From assembly GCF_013368755.1 (NCBI RefSeq), contig NC_049561.1, positions 3,534,001 through 3,598,000 of the forward strand: a stretch of DNA of 64,000 nt. Direction: 5' to 3'. The position numbers and the translations under genes are program-made. Source of the stretch: Talaromyces rugulosus (Eukaryota > Ascomycota > Eurotiomycetes > Eurotiales > Trichocomaceae). The notes under the pieces are model-generated. The model made no database searches and was not told where the DNA came from. It saw only the letters and a list, made by a program, of their open reading frames with translations. Shown piece after piece: positions 12,029-23,651 of the stretch (positions are counted from its first letter, which is position 1; each line of letters opens with the position of its first letter).

Positions 12029-14163
12029 TTATGTCGTTTCTGACTTTGAAGTGAATTCTCGGTATGACTCCTTTGTTTCCGTAGTAACCTCAGTGTTAAC
12101 CTCGTGGGAAGCAGTACGTGTCGCCTCGGTGCTGACTGCTGATGCAGTTTCCTGTTTCAATTCGGTCCCCTTTTCGGTCGCATCATTTTCTTTCTCCACG
12201 TCGGTTTCGATAGCTTGCTCCTTCTCGGTTGACTCAGCCTGGCCTTTTCCTTGCTCGGCATCGGGTTTCTTGAGGTGCTTCTTGACAGTGCGCCACTCCA
12301 TAAAGGCGGCGCCTATAGTTGCTAGACAGGCTAGTATAAGGCCTACCTGGAAGCACACGCGAAGTGACTCATTATAGTCGACCAGAGCATCGGCATGATG
12401 ATCGGCAGGCACGAAGTTGAGGATATCAGTAGCGCCTGTACTCTGGATGAGCTTCGCAGTAATTCCTGGGATATCGGCAAGGCGCTTGGTCAGCTGGCTG
12501 TCAAGCACGTTTTGACCGACCGACGTGAATACAGCACCAAAGAGCGTCTGCCCAAAGAACATGAGTGAGGCACCAATGGCCACTTGGTCTCGTGGGAGTA
12601 CAGTCTGAGCGGCCATGTTAGGCGCCTGGTTGGAGCAGCCAAGACCGAATCCGTAAAGGATTTGGTAGCCAATCCACTGCCCAGTAGTTGTATTGACTTC
12701 GAGAGTGGTGAGCATGCCAGCGCCGATTGCCGTGAGACAAATACCAAAGAGCATAAAGGGCGTGTAGTAGCCAATGCGGGAAACCAGTTGACCGGTAAGG
12801 ATAGAGGCTATCACGATTGGTATGACCATGGGAAGAAGGCGAATACCACTGTTGACGGCAGAAGCACCGTCAATAGCTTGGAAGTAAATTGGAAGGTAGT
12901 AGACTGTTATTTTATTAGCACACAGTACCATGGATTTTCTTGCGGTTACGCTGGCGTACCAAGTAGATTCATATGAGCACCAATGCAAAGGCTGACCCAG
13001 AAGCCAGAGGCAATGCTACGTTGGAGAAAGACGCGTGGTGGCAGTGTAGCCTGCTCTGGCTTCCACACTTGGATCAAGGCAAAAGCGATCAAAAGGACAA
13101 AAGCGACTACCAGCAAGGCAATAATTCGTCCCTCGCTCCACTATATTATGTTAGCGAGATGTTTCCAATGTACAAATTTGTGTTATCTTACAGCATAGGT
13201 TGTACCGCCCCACTGCAAGGCCAAACACAGACTGATAACCCCTGGAACTAGTGCAATCAGGCCCATCACATTAAGCTGCCGCAGCTTATCTTTCAGAGGA
13301 ATATTCGCAGTTGGACGATCGGGAACGTGGAGCAGAAAGAAGATAAAAACCATGACCACGCCTCCCAATGGAAGGTTGATATAAAAACACCACCTCCAGG
13401 TGACATCTGTAGTAAAGGCACCGCCAATGAGGGGACCGGCGACCGATGCGACTGCAAACACAGCACCGAAAAAACCTTGATATTTGGGTCGTTTGTGTAG
13501 GGGAATAGCGTAGACGATGACGACAATCTAGAGCGTGATGCATTAGTAAATTCGCCCTAGTATACAGGTAGACTTGCTGTGAAATCGGAACAAGACTTAC
13601 GACGCCAGAGAGGATTCCTCCAGCCCCCAGACCAGCAATTGCTCTACCGAGTATAAAAGCTACCGAGCTGGGAGCAGCCCCACACAGAGCTGAGCCGACT
13701 TCAAATAGGACGATGGATGTCAAGAAGGTAGCTTTGACATTGAAGAATGTGTAAACCTTGCCGAAAAGGAGCTGGAAAGCACAATTTGTGAGCAAGTAAG
13801 CAGTGCCATACCAGCCTATATCGCCAGCGGATTTGAACTCGTTCGTGATTTGGGGGATGGCAGTCGAGATGATGAGGCGATCCTACATAGAGCAGTTTAG
13901 GTCAGTACTACAGCCAAGACTTAGGGCTTCGGGGTTCCACGAACCAGGGAGACAAGGAACATGCCGATGAAGATGGATATCATTAGTAACGCGAGTTTAA
14001 ACCCCGTGGGATAGTCAATATCGGTTTGGTCCTGACTCTTCCCCTTGGTGTCCTGGCTGACAGGGGCATCTTTGCCAGTCACAGGCTTCTCGCCGCCTTC
14101 TGAAGCTGGCGGCGACATGATGTTGCGCTGTTGTGGAAGGCTGATGGGTGCAGGGCGCTGCAT
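12029..14163 (-). CDS. MFS drug-efflux transporter (14-TM DHA family, AflT-like)
   Basis: Plasma-membrane proton antiporter probably exporting the cluster product. Five exons (13945-14163, 13601-13882, 13192-13527, 12960-13140, 12029-12903) give 630 aa. After a hydrophilic N-terminus (about 50 residues) come the family motifs [16 protein letters not shown] with GWYGTAYLL, then [12 protein letters not shown], then [12 protein letters not shown]...[12 protein letters not shown] (motif C of the 14-TM group), and further helices to [12 protein letters not shown]. The C-terminal tail of about 70 residues is highly acidic and Glu/Thr rich. The start at 14163 places [10 protein letters not shown] first. 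It is divergent from the second Zn2Cys6 regulator with only 276 bp between, so the two may be co-regulated. Confidence 0.92.
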
Positions 14164-14324
14164 GACAAATGATTTTTCTGATTGAAAGAGAATAAGAAGA
14201 GCAAGAACCAAGCAAAACACCTACAGCCCCTGCAGGCAGCTGCTATATAAAGCCTGGGTCGCGCCTCGGTGCTCAAAATCTAGTTTTCTGCCTCCGAGCC
14301 CCGACGGGCAACCACGTCAACGGC

Positions 14325-14338
14325 TCGCCGCTCGGCGA
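14325..14338. promoter_or_regulatory. Perfect palindrome TCGCCG-CT-CGGCGA in the MFS/regulator promoter
   Basis: Inverted repeat in the 276-bp divergent promoter. It contains an everted CCG-N2-CGG arrangement as used by some Zn2Cys6 dimers. Binding is inferred, not shown. Confidence 0.4.
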
Positions 14339-14439
14339 ACTCTTTCATTTTCTTTCATTTCACTCCGAATAGCGATCTGGACCGAAAAAATAAAACTAAT
14401 GTTTGATAAATATTCAAATATTATCTAATTGACCCGGAA

Positions 14440-16697
14440 ATGCCTCTTCCAGAACTAGGCGACAGCTTGAAAAGCTACTCGTGCTTGACCTGTCGCCAGC
14501 GCAAAGTCAGATGCGATCGTCGCACGCCCTGCTCTAATTGCACCAAGGCAGAAAAGCAATGCAGTTTTGTTCCTCCAGTTCGGGGCAAACGGAAAATAAC
14601 AAAGCCGCCGAGAGAAGGCCTCCATGCGAAACTGAAACGATACGAAGAGCTGTTGCGCTCATATGGCGTCAAAGTCGAACCGTCTGAGGATGGGGAAGAA
14701 TCAGAGTCCGAAGTCGCATCACAGCTTGATACTGAGATGAACGATGCCGTCGAACCTCAAAGCAAACCACTCGAGATTGACGAGGCCAATCCAAAGCTCA
14801 TAACCAAAGAGGGCAGCTCGAGATATTTTGATAGGTATGGACTTGCCATTCATCTCTTGTTTAAGGGTACTGGTCTCCTAACAAGTGTTTCAGTGCACCG
14901 TGGTCAAAGTTAGGTGAAGAAGTACAGACCTCTTTTCTTATGCTTGTTGTATTATCTTGGGCTGAACCTCGTCCAGTTTCAACATCCGGAGGTAGGAGAC
15001 ATTGGTGAGCCAATGGCAGAGTCAAATGCTCAAGAAAGTGGCATTTTTTTCGAGCCTGAAAGTAATTACAAATTGGAAAACTTGTCGAGCCTCCACCCTT
15101 CGTTCCAGACCCTACCGAGATTAAGAGAAATATATGCCGATCGAGTGGACCCTTGGATTAAGATCCTGCATCTTCCGACTTTTTGGGCTGTGTTAACGGA
15201 GGGGCTGCGACATCCTTACGACATGCCTAAAAGCGTGGAGGCGGCAATATTTGCTTTCTATCTCGCTACTGTTAGCGCTCTATCAGAAGATGAGTGTCAA
15301 GAAGTATTTGGGACACAGAAAGCGGTTATGTATTCTCGTTATAGGGCTGCGACTCGCCAAGCGTTGGTGAATGCTGGATTCTTATCAACATCTAGCCCGA
15401 TGACTCTTCGGGCATATAGTCTCTTCATAGTAAGCGTAGTTATATGTTTTGACTAGCGGTTGAGCTAACAAATAAAAAGATGAGCGTTAGAAAAAGTTAT
15501 CGAGTCGATACCCTGTTTATTTTGTCAGGAGTCGCTATAAGACTTGCACGCAAAATGGGGCTTCACCGAGATGGCACGTCTCTTGGACTATCTGCGTTTG
15601 ATACAGAAATGCGGAGGCGACTTTGGTGGTATCTTGTTCATGTGGACTTTCGCACTGCTGACGTGCTAGGCACCCGGCCTTCTATGGACCTTTCTTCAGG
15701 CGACACCAAAGTACCCCTGAATGTCGAGGATGAGGATCTCGACCCAGATATGGTGGATCTGCCATCAGAGAGAACCGGAATTACCTCAATAACTCTCTGT
15801 TTGATTCAGTGCGAAACTATGGAGACTCTCCGTAGATTCTCCACGGCTTCTGGCGATGTCCGTTGGGAAGTTCTCTTTAGCCCAGACGTGAGCGTCGCCA
15901 AGAAGGAAATCATCATTAATCAGATTGAAGATCATCTTGAAAGGAAATATTTGCGGTACTGCGACCCGTCGGAATCGCTTCATACCATGGCGTCGATCAT
16001 GATCAGGTCGTCAATATGCAAGATGAAGCTTTTTGCTCATAGCCGTCGACAGTTCGCCAAAATCACCGCCGAAACTTCACAGCGCGAGCGCAACATAGTG
16101 TTTGAAAATGCTACCAAACTATTAGAATATATAGCTTTGCTGAAGGGAGGCCAACATGGGTTGGAGAAGTACATGTGGCAGATTGGGACAAGTTATCTCT
16201 GGAACACGATTCTTTACGTGCTTATCGAAACCCGACACCGCAAAACAGGGCCCGAAGTAGACCGATCCTGGCGATTGATTGGAGCAGTCCTATCACACTA
16301 CCCCCAGGTGTTCGAAAAATCCACCGGGGCTGTATACACTGCCCTGGGCAAATGGATTCTAGAAGTCTGGGATCATTATGTCGCTGCTTCAAAGGCAGAA
16401 GGCCTCTCAGAACCATCAACCCCTGAATACGTCAGTGCGATCCGTCGGTGTCGGAGACCAGAAATGGATGTTTCACCTTCAGACAATCCAGTGTTAGATG
16501 CCAGACCTACCACGGAGGGTTCGCTCAGCTACGGCAGTGTCTCATCTCAGAAATATGAGCCAAATCTGCCTGATTTGGCACCATTCGAATCCTATGATTT
16601 TCCGGATCTCCTCTCCTTTGAGATGAACCCGAATGATTGGGAGCAATGGGAGCAGCTGATTGCAAAGCACGAATTCGCTCACGTTGACGGCATGTAA
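14440..16697 (+). CDS. Zn2Cys6 transcription factor with fungal-specific TF domain
   Basis: Second regulator of the cluster. Four exons (14440-14834, 14894-14921, 14977-15429, 15480-16697) give 697 aa; the second exon is only 28 nt and is defined by a GTACAG donor and a CAG acceptor after the branch-like GCTGAAC. The zinc cluster is at residues 15-41 (CLTCRQRKVRC then CSNCTKAEKQC, Cx2Cx6Cx5Cx2Cx6C), followed by a short coiled coil (LHAKLKRYEELLRSYG). The middle contains the Fungal_trans domain, with GVAIRLARKMGLHRDG and FDTEMRRRLWWYLVHVD as its clearest landmarks. The C-terminus is acidic. It is divergent from the MFS gene and may control it and itself. Confidence 0.9.
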
Positions 16698-17693
16698 AAT
16701 AAATCCCTTGGTTTCGACTACTGTAAAGCCTAACATGGCAATATCATACTCTACAAGTACAACTTGAACCTAAGACTCGATCTTCTGTAAGTTAGACATA
16801 CGACCCCGGAAGTTGTATCCATAGGCATCTGATTGAACGAACTCCAACTCGGTAATAGGACTTATCTTACCCCTCACCCTATCTATAAATTCGAAGCAGC
16901 CTATACATTCGCCCACCACAGGCTTTCCACTAGTAGATGCATATGTAGTCATCATGTGGCGTGCTTACTTGGCATAGCTTAACAACGGTATAAGTCCCAA
17001 AAAAGCCGAAGACAACAATTTCCCAGCCAATCTCATCATGTTCGGCCCGATAAATCTCCCTCTCGGGAGGAATAATATCTAGCATAACAAAGAAATATTC
17101 GTCATCTGGCGGCTGAGGCGAGCGCCATGTGATAAGGGTGCATTAAGAAAAAGCTTATCACATTCGCAAAACAGAAAAAAAGAAAACAGAAGGGAAGTCG
17201 ATATTCTTATGTCTTAACCGCAATGATAGGTCTGATCGACTAAACAACTAGTCACAATCGAGATATCCACCGGGTTTTATAATTTTAAAAATCGCCAATA
17301 GGCTGATTAATCCGATATCAATGATCTTGCACCAGCTGTGCAACTCCCTCTGGCCAGGAGATATCGAAATCAGGGGCTTATGATCTGATCTAACCGGTTC
17401 TATATTTTGCTTGTTCTGGTTGGTGTGTCAAGTTTTCGGAGGCATTGATTCTCCATGTATTTGATCGATACGTGCAAGGGGTATCGGGCTCCGATGTCTT
17501 CAGCTACGCTAGGGGTTTGAATTACTAGGTTTTGTTTTCAATGTTGTCTAAGATATAACTTTGCGGGGCTTCCCACTTGAACTGGAGTATTTAGCTTGCA
17601 TGTACTTGGTAATCTCTATTCAAAGTACTTGACCACAAGGACATTTTTCGTGTCAATATATTTGAGGAAGAACTACATGTAAAGACAGTTGCA
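16698..17693. other. Intergenic region and promoter of the aldo-keto reductase
   Basis: About 1 kb with no supported coding sequence. It carries the TCGGGCTCCGA dyad at 17484-17494, about 200 bp before the reductase start. Confidence 0.5.
17484..17494. promoter_or_regulatory. TCGG-N3-CCGA dyad upstream of the aldo-keto reductase
   Basis: TCGGGCTCCGA satisfies the AflR consensus TCGN5CGA and also has eight fixed dyad bases. The same dyad type recurs in the P450, EthD/oxygenase and thioesterase/PKS promoters. Confidence 0.55.
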
Positions 17694-18872
17694 ATGTCCG
17701 CCACAATTGAAAACAAGACCGAACTTAAAGTGGTGCTCGGCGCCATGCTTCTGGGCAAAGAAGGTACCAAGCACGATTTTTCTATTAATAAATAAACAGG
17801 GTTAATCATTTCACAGGCGCTGGCCCAGCTCGCGTGCACGACCTAGGCGACTGTTCTACTATGCTGGATGTGTTCCAGAAGCACGGACATGCAGAGGTCG
17901 ACACTGCGCGCGTGTACGGCTTCGGCTCCTCTGAGTTGTACCTGGGCCAGTTGAAATGGCAGGACAGAGGCATCATCATGGGCACGAAGCTTAATGCTCG
18001 CGGGACGTACTCGCACAAGAAAGATAGCGTCAAGCCTGGGCTTCTGGAGAGCTTGAAGGCATTACAGACGGACAAGGTTGACCTGTGGTATCTTCATGCT
18101 CCTGATGTAAGCATCTTCACATTTTTTTAATTATGGTTTTTAAGTCTCTCGAGGTCGAGGTTCTTAACGAGCTTTTCAATATACGGATTACGAACTTTAC
18201 TCCTTTGCGGATAATGCTGACATTATTTTACAGCACAGCACACCGTATTACGAAACTCTGAAGGCAGTCAATGAGTTATACAAAGAAGGGTACTTCAAAC
18301 GATTCGGAATTAGCAACTACACAGCCTGGGAGGTGGCACAAATCTACGAGTTGTGCGAGCGACACGGTTGGAAGAAGCCAGACGTGTATCAGGGCGTGTA
18401 CCACGCATTGCACCGTGCCGTTGAACCAGAGCTCTTCCCATGCTTGCGACACTACGGAATCGCGTTCTACGAGTTCAGCCCCCTAGCTGGTGGCATGCTC
18501 ACAGATCGGTACCAGCGCCACACTACCGAGCATGAGGCTGGAAGTCGTTTTGATCCTAATAGTATGAAGGGTGCAAATTACTTCCGCCGCCAGTACTGGA
18601 ATGATGCATATTTCGACGCGCTCGATGTGATCAGACCAGTAGCCAAGAAGCTGGGAATGACGACCGCCGAGGCGGCTTCTAGGTGGGCAAGCCATCACAG
18701 TTTCATGAAGAAGGAACACGGCGATGCCGTTATTACAGGCGCAAGTAGTGCGGCACAGCTGGAAGAAAACCTAGCAAATCTAGAAAAAGGTCCGTTGCCA
18801 GAGGAGATGGTGAAGGCGTTTGACGATGCTTGGGAAATTGTGAAGGGAGTTTGTGGACCATACTTTCAGTGA
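17694..18872 (+). CDS. Aldo-keto reductase (AKR7 / aflatoxin-aldehyde reductase type)
   Basis: NADPH-dependent carbonyl reductase with a TIM-barrel fold. Three exons (17694-17763, 17817-18106, 18234-18872) give 332 aa. The family pattern includes HAEVDTARVYGFGSSELYLG with the conserved Asp and catalytic Tyr, the Lys in MGTKLN, WYLHAPDH with the catalytic His, FGISNYTAWEVAQI, and the NADPH-binding end AVITGASSAAQLEENL. The SPLAGGMLTDRY segment is typical of AKR7. The intron of 127 nt interrupting LHAPD/HSTP is longer than most here. In the cluster it could reduce an anthraquinone or a pathway aldehyde or ketone. A detoxifying role is the alternative. Confidence 0.9.
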
Positions 18873-19109
18873 GAATTCGTACTTTACGTTTGAACTACAT
18901 AGGTATCTAGAGAAAGCATAGTTGACATGAACATTTGAATTGTTCTGGACTATTTTAAGGAATCTACTCGAGCCTGTCGTAAAAAAAGGTGATTATAGGC
19001 CGGAGACATTTTTGAACGGTAGGGGAAAAAATTTAAAATAATAGTCAATAGTAACATATGAATAGCAAGTGAGGGCATAATTTCGAACCATTCTTGGTAC
19101 GTGATGAGA

Positions 19110-19124
19110 TCGGAGTAGCTCCGA
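19110..19124. promoter_or_regulatory. Perfect 15-bp palindrome TCGGAG-TAG-CTCCGA upstream of the P450
   Basis: Inverted repeat about 535 bp before the P450 start. Its half-site TCGGAG also occurs in the PKS promoter dyad at 25032. Probably a Zn2Cys6 binding site. Confidence 0.5.
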
Positions 19125-19658
19125 TGGACGACAGCGGGTGATCGACGAGCTAGTCTGGTAGCGTCGATTCGGGGACCCATTTACGGGTCTGACAGTTGAC
19201 CCACCCGGCATAAGCCCGACGTTTGTCGGTACAATGTTTATTTACTTCGGTCGTCATTGCTGTGTAGGTCGGGTTCCTAGTTCATCGGCGTGTCGACTTG
19301 TCGACTTGATCTAGATTTCTCTACGCAGCTAAGAAGCGGGGTGTATCATGCACTATTCCCTAGAAATCACACCCATGGCTAGCTTGATCCGAGTCATGGC
19401 CGGCACAGGCAGAATGCAAATTTTGGCGACGGTTGCATGAATTCAACCGAAACCCCAATTTTCCATGTGGGGTGATATCAAATTATATCCCCCGAAAATC
19501 TAGATCAATCCGGAAGAAAATAACAACTGCACAAATGGGCATAACGCTTGTGCCTGCCATCTATGCTACATGTAGCAGGCATATGAGACATTTTCTTTCG
19601 AACTCGCCCAGTTATTATATCCCTTGTGTATAAATTTTTCCGAATTTATTTTTTCAAT

Positions 19659-21394
19659 ATGGAAATCGTTTCCAATCTAACATCGTCAACTCTTCTGGCA
19701 AGCATGGACCTGAATTCGCAGGATTTTCAGTCGCCGGTCACGATTGGGTTGGCAGGCTTCATAGCTACCCTGTTCAGCTTGCTAGCATATATGTCCTACA
19801 GCCCTCGGGTTGACAAAAAATCACCAGCATTCACACCAGATACCGTCCCGTTTATTGGATCATGGAGGTTCTTTACCCAGAAACTGTAAGCGCGTCGTGT
19901 TTCTACTTTAACTATCCGTTCTAACTGAGACGTATAGGCCTTTTTGGAGGAACTCCATGGCAATTTCGAAAACTGGAAATTTTAGTTTCTGGCTGGGTAA
20001 AAACCACGTCGTCGGGGTGTCCGGCGAGGCCTCTCGCAAGATGTACCTGGACAGCCGTAGCCTGCACCTCATCAAGGGAATCACACTCATAGGACATGGC
20101 CCGGACTTTATTGATGGACGATCAACGGTAATTCACGATATTTGGAAAGCGGCGTATACAAACGACCGCACGTATGCTACGAGACGTCTACTCGACCTAC
20201 AAAAGTCGGAACAGCTCGTGAAGCGTCTTCCCCGCGTAACCAGAGACGCCCGCACTACCTTTGAGTCAATGGCCTCGAGGTCCACTGGAATCATGAACCC
20301 GGCAAAGGCTTGCTACCGTCTTGTTGTGCTGCAGGGCTCCCGTCTAATATGTAGCGATGAGATCGCGGATGATACTCAGCAGCTGAATCGCCTTGTGGGC
20401 TATGTATCGACCCTGCAATCTACTAGCAGTCTCCACCTTCTTGCCTTCCCATGGCTTTCATACTTTAGTGTATCTTACTGGAAGCGTCGTTGGGGGCGTA
20501 ATGGCATTACTCAGCTGGTCAAGCCTATTGTCAACAGGCGTATGAAGAAGGGCGCCCCTCGCGTGGATGATTCTTTGCAGCTTCTTATCGATAGTGGTGA
20601 TAGCAAGGACTATATTACCAACTTCTTGATCAGCATGTTATTCATCGTGGCGGCCAACGCCGGTGTTCTCTCCGGTGCTATGCTAAATATCGTGGCTCAT
20701 CATCCAAAATGGCAGGAAAAGATATACGACGAGATCAAGGCTGTCGCTGCGGCGCATTCGAAAAACAAAAATGCCCCCTTGGTCGATCAACTCGATTCAA
20801 TTCCGCTCGGTGCCTGGGAGACATCGTTTCCGTCAATTGATCTCTGCTACAAAGAGGCCATTCGTATGTGGGTTGCTTTCCCCATGGGTCGATTCAACGA
20901 TACGAAAACCGCAATTCCTATCCCCGGAACAAATGAAGTTATCCCGCCCGGGAGCTTCGCGTGTTACAATACTCTCGATGTGCATTACAACGAGGAGCTA
21001 TATCCGGACCCTATGACGTGGGAACCTGAGCGCTTCCTCGAGGGACGCGAGGAGTATAAGAAAGAGGCATATGGATGTGAGTATTAACCCTTCATTATGT
21101 AACCTGTGTTCTATATTATGCATCAACATGTTCCTACATTATGAAACTAGCTAATCCCTTTTCAAAGACATGGGTTGGGGCGCAGGCCGTCACCCTTGTA
21201 CCGGCATGCGTTGGGCGAAGCTGCAGCAGAACATCATCCTGGCCTATGCACTGGCGTTGTACAAATGGAGTGGCTGTGACGAGCATGGTGACTCAAACCC
21301 ACACTTTGTCCAACCAACAACGGCCCTGAACGAGCTTGCGCCTAGTCTGCCTCAGGGTCTTTGGTGCAAGTATGTTCCTAGGGAGAAGGTTTAA
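19659..21394 (+). CDS. Cytochrome P450 monooxygenase lacking the I-helix acid-alcohol pair
   Basis: Haem-thiolate oxidase, ER-anchored by an N-terminal helix (VTIGLAGFIATLFSLLAYMS). Three exons (19659-19885, 19938-21076, 21168-21394) give 530 aa. Seen motifs: ExxR as KEAIRMW, PERF as WEPERFL, and haem loop GWGAGRHPCTG with the cysteine ligand. The second intron splits YMGWG just before the haem loop. In the I helix, where (A/G)Gx(D/E)T is expected, the sequence is IVAANAGVLSG, so neither the acid nor the threonine is present, as in some CYP7/CYP8-like enzymes. The gene lies in an emodin-type cluster and has the cluster dyad in its promoter. Ring hydroxylation or phenolic coupling of the anthraquinone are possible roles; the sequence does not decide. 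Confidence 0.9.
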
Positions 21395-21786
21395 TAACCT
21401 ACTAAGGAATGCAGCTTTGGATTACGAGAGATGACTGGGAATAAATAATTTCCATACTATGTGCATTGTGTATAGAGCCAAGTACTTGAGAAATGACACA
21501 ACTAGCCTGCACACAAAATTTTCACGATTAATTAGCATTAGAGTAGAGCATTACAAAACCTAGGAATCCTATAACTCGGGTTTATTGAAAATAATGAAGG
21601 AGAGTCCGTGGCTATCAACTAATAGCTTTATAGCCTTCATAACTTCAAAGTTCTATACTACAAGAAGAGAGATTAAGGAGGGAAACCGTGTATTATTTAC
21701 AATATATAGCAAAATTTTTTGAATAATTTGGGGTTTCCAATTTCAATTAATATGTTGACTCTTAGTAGCAGAGAACAAAGCAATGA

Positions 21787-22349
21787 TCAACACGGGTTGA
21801 AGCCGTCAACGACCTCGCCGTCCCTCACAAACTCCTCAATCCACCCGATTGTCATCCTAACAGGATCATTAAGCTTGCTTCTTTGGGTAGTAAAAAGATG
21901 TCTACACTTACATGCTTTTCTTCGTATCAGCAAAGTTTTCGTGGTCACCCGTGAGATGCTCTTTGTACCACGGGTCCTGCTTCATGCGCTTGTAGTCATC
22001 GACAGACTCAAAGACCACCTGACTAAAACAGTCAAAGTCTGCGATGTTGCACATTTGGGGATCAAATAGCCGAGTCATTAGCTTGCGAGTTGCTGTTTGA
22101 TTATGGATCTTATATTTCTAGCCGTCAGAAAGAAACATCATCGTTACGTTCAAAGGGGAAGGTCACCTGCGTCCATCTCTTGATTCCGTATTTTACCATG
22201 AGGTCCTTGGTCATGGGTGCCGAAACATTAACCATGTGGTTATGGTAGTCCTCCTCACTCATGCCTGGCTTGCGATAGCCACAGATAGTCAAGCAGAGAT
22301 ACTTGACTTTGGCTGGGCTAGTGTCCTCGGGCTTGTCGACGGCGGCCAT
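21787..22349 (-). CDS. EthD-domain protein (atrochrysone carboxylic acid decarboxylase-like)
   Basis: Small dimeric alpha+beta-barrel protein of the EthD family, as found in emodin-type clusters, where it is assigned to decarboxylation of atrochrysone carboxylic acid. Three exons (22167-22349, 21912-22108, 21787-21856) give 149 aa. Visible: [21 protein letters not shown] with the conserved histidines, [37 protein letters not shown], and the terminal [17 protein letters not shown]. The largest single open frame covers only the first exon, so the gene is easily truncated by automatic calls. Divergent from the anthrone oxygenase with 274 bp between, sharing the dyad at 22490. Confidence 0.87.
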
Positions 22350-22489
22350 GTTTGCATCAATTGCTAGTTATCGAATGGGTCTATGGTATGAGAAAGAAGC
22401 TTAATAAAAATTGAACGCGTTATCTAATAAGCAATGCCTAAAAGAAAAAGGAATGGTCGGCATGGCACAGGCTATTCGGGTGGTTGCTT

Positions 22490-22498
22490 TCGGTCCGA
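22490..22498. promoter_or_regulatory. TCGG-T-CCGA dyad in the EthD/oxygenase divergent promoter
   Basis: TCGGTCCGA lies 141 bp upstream of the EthD start and 125 bp upstream of the oxygenase start. It is the same half-site as in the other cluster promoters, with shorter spacing. Confidence 0.45.
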
Positions 22499-22623
22499 TA
22501 AAGAAACAGATAAGAGAGCCCGATCCCTCTGTTGTTAAGTGGGCCTAGGTATACTCTGGCAAAATTTTCACTTCGTTACACTACGAAAAACGCAGTCACT
22601 ATACGCTATTCACTCATTCAACA

Positions 22624-23216
22624 ATGGCGCCGAAATCTGCATCGGAAGCACCAAAGATTGGGATCCAGGCGACAGCCTCTATGACAGCGGCATTTTTATC
22701 AGGAAAGCCAGATACTCTTCTCGCTTTGGGCATGGACCGAGATATAGCAGCCAACTAACATGCTTCCATCTAGGCGCAATGACCGGCCTCTCAGTCATCT
22801 GCGTGCCAGTTCTCCTCGAAACCAACACCGAGGCGAGCCACTTGTACCGCCAATGGGCTCGACTTTATCACTACGGGCATATTTGCATGCCTACTATCGC
22901 TGTCTCAGCGACAGGGCTGTATGCATACGCTGCTCTCCGACATCGCGCCGCCAACAACAAACAATGGCTCGTCTACGCCATAGCGGGTGCAACGACAATC
23001 GCAATAGTGCCATTTACTTGGTTGATTATGACATCGACTAACAACACCTTGTTCCAACTACATGCATTAGCGGTGGCGTCGCCAGAATCAGGGGATCTGA
23101 GTACCGCACACGAGCTCCTGGTGAAATGGGCGTGGTTACACCTCTGTCGCTCCGTGTTTCCTCTAGCCGGTGCAATTGTGGGGTTTTTTGGCGTACTGAA
23201 AGAGCTCGGTATATAG
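22624..23216 (+). CDS. Anthrone oxygenase (DUF1772, HypC/MdpH-like) with a non-canonical 5' splice site
   Basis: Small membrane-associated oxygenase that converts anthrone to anthraquinone. Two exons (22624-22702 and 22774-23216) give 173 aa with the family layout: an N-terminal hydrophobic segment ending AFLSG, then AMTGLSVICVPVLLE, LYRQWARLYHYGH, VPFTWLIMTSTNNTLFQLH (the conserved TNN region) and a terminal helix after LCRSVFPLAG. The intron has a branch point CTAAC and a TAG acceptor, but its donor reads GAAAGC. There is no GT dinucleotide anywhere between the start codon and the acceptor. Retaining the intron leads to an early stop. The alternative continuous frame from 22539 lacks the family N-terminus. 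The gene is either spliced non-canonically, non-functional, or affected by a sequencing error. Confidence 0.8.
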
Positions 23217-23651
23217 TTGTGTAACAATCAGACTTTGGCTGGTTGTTGCTTTTGCTTGGAGGGGATTTATCCCGGGCTCCGACGTTGTACTATGTCGGGA
23301 TGATTGTGACAACTTCCCGATCATCTATTTCGGGCGAATTCTAGGAGCGAAAAGTTGAAAGATGCTGTCGAGATTAGTTGTTTCCAAATCTCTCACATTT
23401 GCCCTATGCCAATCGACATGATTTAGAAATGATTTGAGGTTTAACGTTGAACTGTTTGAGAATACTTCAATATTGATAGTCGCAACCATTCCATCACCCA
23501 CTGAGCTGTTGTATAGAAACAAAATAAATGTTAACTAGATATTCAATTTGAACCTCACAACTAGCATCTATAACGAGCGTAGTCCCAAACTCCACATTTC
23601 GTAGACTGCATCCAAAAAAAAACACAAAAAAACTCAATCTACTGACATATA
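23217..23651. other. Convergent spacer
   Basis: 3' spacer between the anthrone oxygenase and the thioesterase gene. No gene seen. Confidence 0.5.
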
